Source: Petrosia ficiformis
Lineage: Eukaryota; Porifera; Demospongiae; Haplosclerida; Petrosiidae
Direction: 5' to 3'
Assembly: GCA_947044365.1 (NCBI GenBank)
Contig: OX345638.1
Coordinates: 6,271,201 to 6,335,200, forward strand
Length of the DNA: 64,000 nucleotides
Shown here one piece after another: positions 58,601 to 64,000 of the stretch. Both the position numbers and the translations under genes were made by a program. How positions within the stretch are numbered: the stretch's first letter is position 1; each line of letters starts with the position of its first letter. The notes under the pieces were generated by a model. It was given only the letters and a program-made list of their open reading frames with translations, was not told where the DNA came from and did not search any database.

Positions 58601-61600
58601 CCAGTGAATATTCCCTACAGCTCCGAAGACATCTTGAACATTCATATCATCTAGTACGAGATCACCTAAATCTTCAACAGAAGAGACAGAAAAACTTGTA
58701 TGACAAGAGATGTTATGGAGTTCCATACTGCGGTCCCGAGAGGTAGAACGCCTAAATTTCATTGTTCTTGGAGGGGTCCCTATCGTGTGAAGAAAGTCAT
58801 CAATGATGTCCTCTACCGTCTCCAACTTGTTGATGGTCCTCGTCGAAATATTATCATTCACATAGACTGACAGCAGTGTTCCCTTACCAGCTACGAGTCC
58901 AGCACACCCTAGTGAAGAAGAAGAGGAAGAGTTTTTTATTGTCTCCCCTCGTCCTGATGTCCAACAGTTCCTACGGCGTTCCACTAGACAAACACGACCT
59001 CCAGATCGATATGGAGAATTTGTCACTCATAGCCTTGCCACAAGGACGTGAGTCTCAAAGAGAGGGAGCAGTGTTACAATGCAGAGACAAAGACTTGAAC
59101 ATTGTTAGCTCTGTATATATCGTTTGCATGGCCCTAGTTGTTTTTCCTTTACAATAATTGCCTCTATTTATTGTCTATCATTCTGTATATAAGTTAGTGC
59201 AGTTACACTATTGAATTGATGATAAGTTTTAATCTCAACTTTGCAACACTACTATTGGATAACATGAAATTACAAGAATATACTATTATTTTAACTGCAA
59301 ATTACATTTTCGTGCATTAAATGTTTTGACATTCATCGCAAATCATGTATTTGTACCAGAAAAACTACAAATACATGACCAAATTGTGGATGCATACAGT
59401 GGAATTACTAGAGCAAGGTGAATTATACAACTACCTAGGGGCTCAAATATTTAGGAAATTCCCCAACACCACCCTAACCTCACCTCCACACACACACATA
59501 CATAGTCACTCTAGTTAATAAACTAGAATATGTGGGAACATTCACAAGCCATCTTACTGTTAACATGAGTTAATTGACAAGCAAATGGCAAATCTTTTAA
59601 TTAATTAAGGTGTTTGGCACACACCTTTCTATACAATAGAAGTCATGACTATACAAATACATGAATCTGATTCTCTATATATTCATAATAGAAAATACAT
59701 TCACCTTGTTCTGGTACTGACATATTTTCTGAGGGCTTGACTTTCAGTGGCTCTGGTTCTCCGGACTGCAAGGAATAGTATATTAAGCATATATAAAAAG
59801 TATTATAAGATTGACAATTATTTATAATTATTATTATGAGTATTATTATTATTGCTACTATTACTGTTAATGATTGGATATTAATGTTACTAAGTTTAGA
59901 TTGTATTATAACTACATTTGTAAAGCTGAAGATATTCCTAGTCATAATAGGTAAGGTATAATATATACATTGTGTTGTAGCTACTGATAAGCAATGGCTT
60001 CCAATGCAAATACTTCTTCAAAATTAATAACAAATTATAAACCAAAAACATTTAATAATTTCAAGAAAAAACCCCTTCTATACAATAAAATATAATTACA
60101 ATGATAATAGATAATTATTATGAATATTTCTTTATATTCTTCTACTGGAGTTATTGAAATACACAATATTGCAAACCTAACCAGTTTAAGGTTATGAACC
60201 TTTCCAATAATAATTAACTGATATTGATATGTATAATAATAATAAATAAATTCTGTTGTATTAAAAACTATCACACTTTGAATTTAACTTCTTTCAAAGT
60301 CAATAATCTTTATTAACTGAAAATGTGGCATTACATAAACAAGATATAAAATTAACATACCATAGCTGCCTGCAAAATGTCGACACACTTTTGTTCGTTT
60401 TGCCTCTTTGCAACATCAAGAGCAGTATTTCCACGCTGTAAGACAATAATTATAAATTATCGTAAAATGAATTTTCAGACTCTATATAATAATGATAATA
60501 CTAGAAGTGGAAGTAACAAAAACTTAATTCAACATTCTTCAGGTTCAACTGATAAAAAATGATTGGAATTCAAAGGAAGATATTTATATAAGAATAAAAC
60601 TGTGCATGAACAAGGGGTGAAGATTTGAAAGCTGTTTACAAGCCTACTTTAACATAGACATAATGATAAATGTTTCAGTATTCAAGAAATAGAATCAATT
60701 ACCATCCTCTATATCAAGTGATGGGGTAGGTATTCATTATAATTAACATTCACCTCAATAATTACACTAAAAATTGCTGAGTTGAAATGTAATTTAATTG
60801 AAAGACATCAAACTAATATATTCTATTCCACATAGTTTATGTATGATGTACTTGTAATAAACAAAATTGAAATATCTGGTCTTTGCTAATCTCTGGAATT
60901 TTATTAGTATTTATAATTATCATAATGGCTGTAAATTAGGACATGATTATTACAAGTAAAGAAACTGTTCATTAATTATGATAATATTACCATTAATTAG
61001 ATTACTAACATTGTCTTTGATATTTACACTTGCTCCAATTTGAATTAACAGTTTCAGTACTTCTTCGTGTCCAAATAATGCAGCCAAATGTAATGCTGTC
61101 TGTCTAGACTATGAAAAAAAGAAGCAACATTTATAAATAAGAATTATTTAGTGTGAAATTGCAATAATGTACAGTATAACTACAATAATTAGACAAAGTT
61201 TATAAAGCACATATTAAACTAGTAAAATCCAATGCTGAGTTTTTATAATTAGACATATTTTGGTAAGCTAACATAATTATGTATGGAAAACATGAAAATT
61301 CAATAATTATAGTACATTTGTGTCTACTACTTTGTTATAGTCTCCACTTGCCAGTTTTTCATTTTTAAACAATATACAGTATTACATTGTACATTGTTTC
61401 AAAAGGCATAATAATTAAATTAAATCAAAACAAGTGTAAATAAATAATGTTTTGTTGAGCACACCAAAAATTGAATAAACAATGTGATATACATGAAGTT
61501 TCCACATAATCAACCTTTAATTGCATTTCCTTTGGAAAACAAAACAGAAATAATTATTACTATTGCATACTACTCAATTTTCCAATTATGATACACATAA

Positions 61601-63653
61601 TAATATCACCCATCACTAGTATGACAGTTCTTGTGTATGTGTGAGTGTATGTAAGTCTATGTGTGAGGGTATTGTTGATAAATGAATACTACTTACATGA
61701 CTCCATACATGTTTATTTATTGATTGTGGGTGGGTATGTGTTTAAGCTTGCTGTATGCATGTGTGTGTGGACACATGTGTCTTTCTACAAGTGAGTTGAG
61801 TAATGAGTAGGTTTTTTTCAGCAAACATTACAGTAAAGAAATATATAATAGTGATGATCACTGTAGTGAGTAATACTTATTTATATTATTAGAGGATGTA
61901 ACTGACAAGTTTAGTTAACTACTGTTCATAAATTGCTATTAGAGAGTTATTCAAAATATCATTATACAGTTTATATTATATAGATTGTATAATTATGAAC
62001 ATACAATTAATTTGATTATTCATAATGATAAGACAATACTTCAAGTTCAATAGCTCAAAATTGATTACCATCCATGCACACAAACAAAGGACAATTAAAG
62101 CCAGGAAACATAATGAAGGATTGTTCAATTTACTGCATCATTTCTCCTCTTCTGAAGTCTTCTAGTGTATACAAGTCTGGATGTTTAATGCTTCTATTAG
62201 ACAGCGACTGGCAACAGGGATGCATGGTGACTTTTAAAGTTGAAAAGGCATTAGAGAAGAAGATGGGTGACTATTGTTCCCTTTATTACAAGTACACACT
62301 TTCTTATATATTTGAGTATGTACTTACATACACACTTGAGGTTTCTGGACTCTTTTTTTGTATGTGTGTGGGTGTGTGATTAAGTACATGTTTGTAATTT
62401 GTGTGTGTGTGTGTGTGTGTATGTGTATAAATGAGTCATGAGTTCATAGGAGTGCATTTATTCCCTTAAAATACAAAAATAGGGATGATGTTATGTAATT
62501 ATGAGTAACAATTGCTATGATTAGTGAAGGATAAAAACGACAACTCCAGTCAACTAAAGTTCATAAATTATAATAAATAATTCTTGTTACTAAATTGAAC
62601 TAGGCTATTGCAATATAATATATAATATGCAAATTGTAAAAAAAACAATTTACTCTTCATTATCACTATGGATGATTGTCACTCCATAGTTCAGTATTGA
62701 ACATATTTCAGTATTTTGTGTAATTACAAGTACACAATGTATAATCAACTAGGTATATAATTATATTAATTATACACAATGGTTTTACTGTATATTGTAA
62801 CCTAATACAACATAATGTCTAGTAAGATAATGGCTATATTAACAATACATTACAAGTCATAATCATGTACATGTATACCAAAGTTATAAGATGGGTATGT
62901 TATTACTACATGACATCCAATATAAGGACCATATTGCATAATTATTCATTTACAATTACTGATAATTATATACAATTAAATATCAACATGTAGATTAAGT
63001 TTCCATGAAGATATGCTAGTACTGTATTGTAAAATAGAAACTAAGCATGAATCTCCTTGTTGTGCTGACTATTTCTTTTTAGTACTTTTGGACTGCCCTG
63101 CTTCAAATTGAGTGTTCAACGCCATCTTGATGACAACATGACGGTTTGTCAATATGGCTGATAGAAGCTGTTTAGTGTAGAGCTATATTTTGTGTACTTT
63201 AAAGTTTTTGAAGTGCACAAAATATAGCTGTTCCACTGTTAATCTACATTATGGCAGCAAGAATTGTAAACTCAGGTGATGGGCAGGGCTCATACATAAT
63301 ATAAATTAAACACTAAATTGCACACACTTTTAATCAGTGGAATTCTTAGATTAATAGGAAGTGAGTATTTTAGAATTTTTGACACCCATCCTCTCATTTA
63401 GAAAAACATTTTCCACAGCCCAGGTGTGTAGATACAAGTATACTATTGAATCATAAAATGTTTGCTTCATTTAATGACCTATACACTATAGTTGCCATTC
63501 AGAAGGAGACCAAATGTGACAAAATAAATCATTAAGGGAGCAAAGTATTACCTGGCATTAACAAATTTCCCAAATAAATCCATGTAGTCCAATTTTTTAT
63601 CTAGTACACAATCATCAATAACAATATCATTTATTAAATTTATGATTAGGTCT
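49637..63653 (-). CDS. Ankyrin-Roc-COR (Roco-like) gene with CARD-like C-terminal exon
   Basis: Exons that join by phase: 63653-63552 (weak), 61108-61010 (one 33-residue ankyrin repeat, QTALHLAALFGHEEVLKLLI), 60435-60361 (NTALDVAKRQNEQKCVDILQ), 59765-59705 (linker), 57788-55722 (689 codons), 55223-55175, 55025-54825 or 54830, 52794-52732, 50912-50853, 49968-49637. The large exon has Roc: GPPRVGKT (36-43), DTGGQPEFQ (192-200), THKD (288-291); COR at about 365-560 (VVFPVNWLAFELWL, LFLHHQTGTIRYYH); and a Cys-rich tail at about 600-680. The last exon (HAELCRLLN, LYAKGIIDISTK, then ELLDIIQQALEN) looks CARD-like. Roco proteins couple GTP state to partner assembly; with CARD this suggests an immune or death-signal scaffold. 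More ankyrin exons may lie past 64000. Two hAT-type insertions sit in introns. Confidence 0.75.
50542..50640. repeat. Small foldback
   Basis: ttataacacccccagttgtg with tgtatctgatttataa pairs with ttataaatcagacacagcct and catgttataac. It has a GC-richer loop (cgcccttgggcg). It lies in an intron of the Roco gene. Confidence 0.55.
51119..51898 (-). repeat. Dispersed repeat family X, copy 5, with a nested element
   Basis: Left end tatccctatgactgctttgt, right end gaaagcaatcatagagatgg. With the nested 338-bp insert removed it is about 430 bp and collinear with copies 2 and 4. It lies in an intron of the Roco gene. Confidence 0.8.
51189..51526. mobile_element. 338-bp MULE-like foldback with perfect 9-bp target duplication
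   Basis: The ends are TAGTCTCGCCAGGCCAGCAC and its near-inverse (GGCTGGTCTGGCGAGACTA), with arms of more than 100 bp carrying gtctggtcaaactcgcatgt and acatgcaagtttgaccagac. It is flanked by cctgaaaca on both sides (51180-51188, 51527-51535). The empty site is seen in family X copy 4. Long inverted ends and 9-bp duplication are the Mutator-like pattern. No coding frame. Confidence 0.88.
51920..52220. repeat. Foldback-like 300-bp repeat, copy 1 (others at 54300-54600 and 55245-55500)
   Basis: The three copies share taataGatatacctatatca-type starts, aagtacataagagatggaga and, at the other end, acagtatttcaatggctgta, tgcatccttcgacactctcc. The start and end are inverse to each other (ggagagtgt...acactctcc). 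They sit in successive introns of the Roco gene and probably mark tandem duplication of that part. Confidence 0.65.
52922..54239 (+). mobile_element. hAT deletion derivative with internal 32-bp satellite
   Basis: The ends CAGGGTTGGGGCGAGGTAC and CAGGGTTGGGGCGAAGTAC (inverted) enclose 1.3 kb. Flanks are gttgccag and gtgtacag (5 of 8). Inside, 53180-53563 codes a transposase remnant ending in the hAT dimerisation motif (APVERLFSIAGKFFRPERCN, then FEELMFIRC); the core is deleted, and the usual stretch just before APVERLF is shortened. From about 53610 to 54130 a 32-bp unit (tgtacttgtacttgcactta, agtacatatcac) is repeated about 17 times. The paralogous intron site near 51027 (ttttgccagtattataatta) lacks it. 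Confidence 0.85.
57900..58240. other. Non-coding intron sequence
   Basis: Intron of the minus-strand Roco gene between the linker exon and the Roc-COR exon; nothing further is recognised before the Ty3/Gypsy relic. Confidence 0.45.
58258..58945 (+). pseudogene. Ty3/Gypsy-type integrase relic
   Basis: The plus strand has the C-terminal half of a Gypsy integrase: IHTDQGRNFES (DD-E core with the second Asp), TTPYHPQSDGLV with the Glu position degraded, then a nonsense codon, PYVMMAYRTSVQESIGATPF and LMFGREVKLPVD. More stops and shifts follow to about 58945. No LTR or other retroelement genes are nearby. It lies in an intron of the Roco gene, in opposite orientation. Confidence 0.8.
58960..59704. 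other. Non-coding intron sequence
   Basis: The frame 58876-59157 is the worn 3' flank of the retroelement relic. No exon is supported until the linker exon at 59765-59705. Confidence 0.45.
61120..63540. other. Long AT-rich intron-like stretch
   Basis: It lies between the ankyrin exon and the weak exon at 63653-63552. It has a gtgt microsatellite at 62398-62425 and many ataattat runs. The plus-strand frame at 62074-62379 shows no domain. Another ankyrin exon is expected here or beyond, because the weak exon ends in phase 2 while the ankyrin exon starts in phase 0. Confidence 0.4.
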
Positions 63654-64000
63654 CTATCATTAACAGTATAAAATACAATATTAAACAGCTCATAATAATT
63701 TACATTCTAGTGGTGTGTGTAGTTCTACATATTCATGTATACATTCAACATGACATGTACAATCATTACACACAATATTGTAACATGTTGCTGTATACAC
63801 AAATTACAATTGTACAACTTCACATGTAGAAGAACAATAGTTACATAATCATGATAGTATAATTATTATACGTAATGTCATTATACATATATTAAAGGTA
63901 TAGTGATTGTAAACGTATACAAAATTGTTAGAAACACGTACTCTCCAATATGACTGATTATAATATAATACATCATTATTATTAAAAATGAACATCATAC

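Noticed and set aside
58544..59026. Minus-strand 160-codon frame
   Set aside because: It is the shadow of the Gypsy integrase relic on the other strand.

Overview
This window looks like nuclear DNA of a demosponge, and the style is close to Amphimedon. That is an inference; no ribosomal or mitochondrial marker is present. The reasons are an AT-rich background, many short exons with GT-AG borders, dense miniature transposons, frequent acatgtac/TA runs, and a mix of gene families expanded in sponges: Roc-COR GTPases with ankyrin repeats, Death, ZU5 and CARD-like domains, RING proteins and AIG1-type GTPases. No bacterial gene organisation is seen.

Layout. 1-6.3 kb (minus strand) holds a gene with a TRIM-like RING at 6299-5959, whose later exons at 4064-4015 and 3668-3608 match exons of the ankyrin-Roco gene. 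8-16 kb holds decayed copies: a broken RING gene, broken lysine-rich exons (plus strand), a Death-domain exon (12652-12356) and a K/R-rich exon pair (14726-14290). 16-20.3 kb is mostly simple repeat, including a 29-bp satellite. 20.3-22.9 kb is a recently broken hAT transposon. 23-24.3 kb has four clean exons of a lysine-rich protein. 25.3-37 kb has a Death-like exon, two AIG1 GTPase genes on the plus strand and a 2-kb exon coding about 79 copies of an 8-residue NPPPDQDM unit; this exon is in phase with the second AIG1 gene, and a BEL/Pao retroelement remnant lies between them. 34.6-45.7 kb carries five foldback elements and a large inverted duplication. 42.8-43.5 kb is a Roc-like P-loop relic. 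45.7-47.5 kb (minus) is a ZU5-UPA-Death gene with an in-frame TGA inside ZU5. 47.9-48.8 kb is an ABCB-transporter pseudogene. 49.6-63.7 kb (minus) is the main gene: ankyrin repeats, linker, Roc-COR, Cys-rich tail, short repeated exons and a CARD-like terminal exon.

How the parts may work together. RING, ankyrin-Roco, CARD-like, Death, ZU5-Death and AIG1 GTPases are all parts used elsewhere for apoptosis-like and innate-immune signalling. Their clustering with many partial copies suggests a birth-and-death immune island. Short symmetric (phase 1-1) exons, repeated exon cassettes and many active-looking miniature transposons (several with exact target duplications, nested insertions and empty sites in paralogous DNA) are the likely engines of change. 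Exon joins were judged only from splice signals and reading phase; no transcript or database evidence was available.
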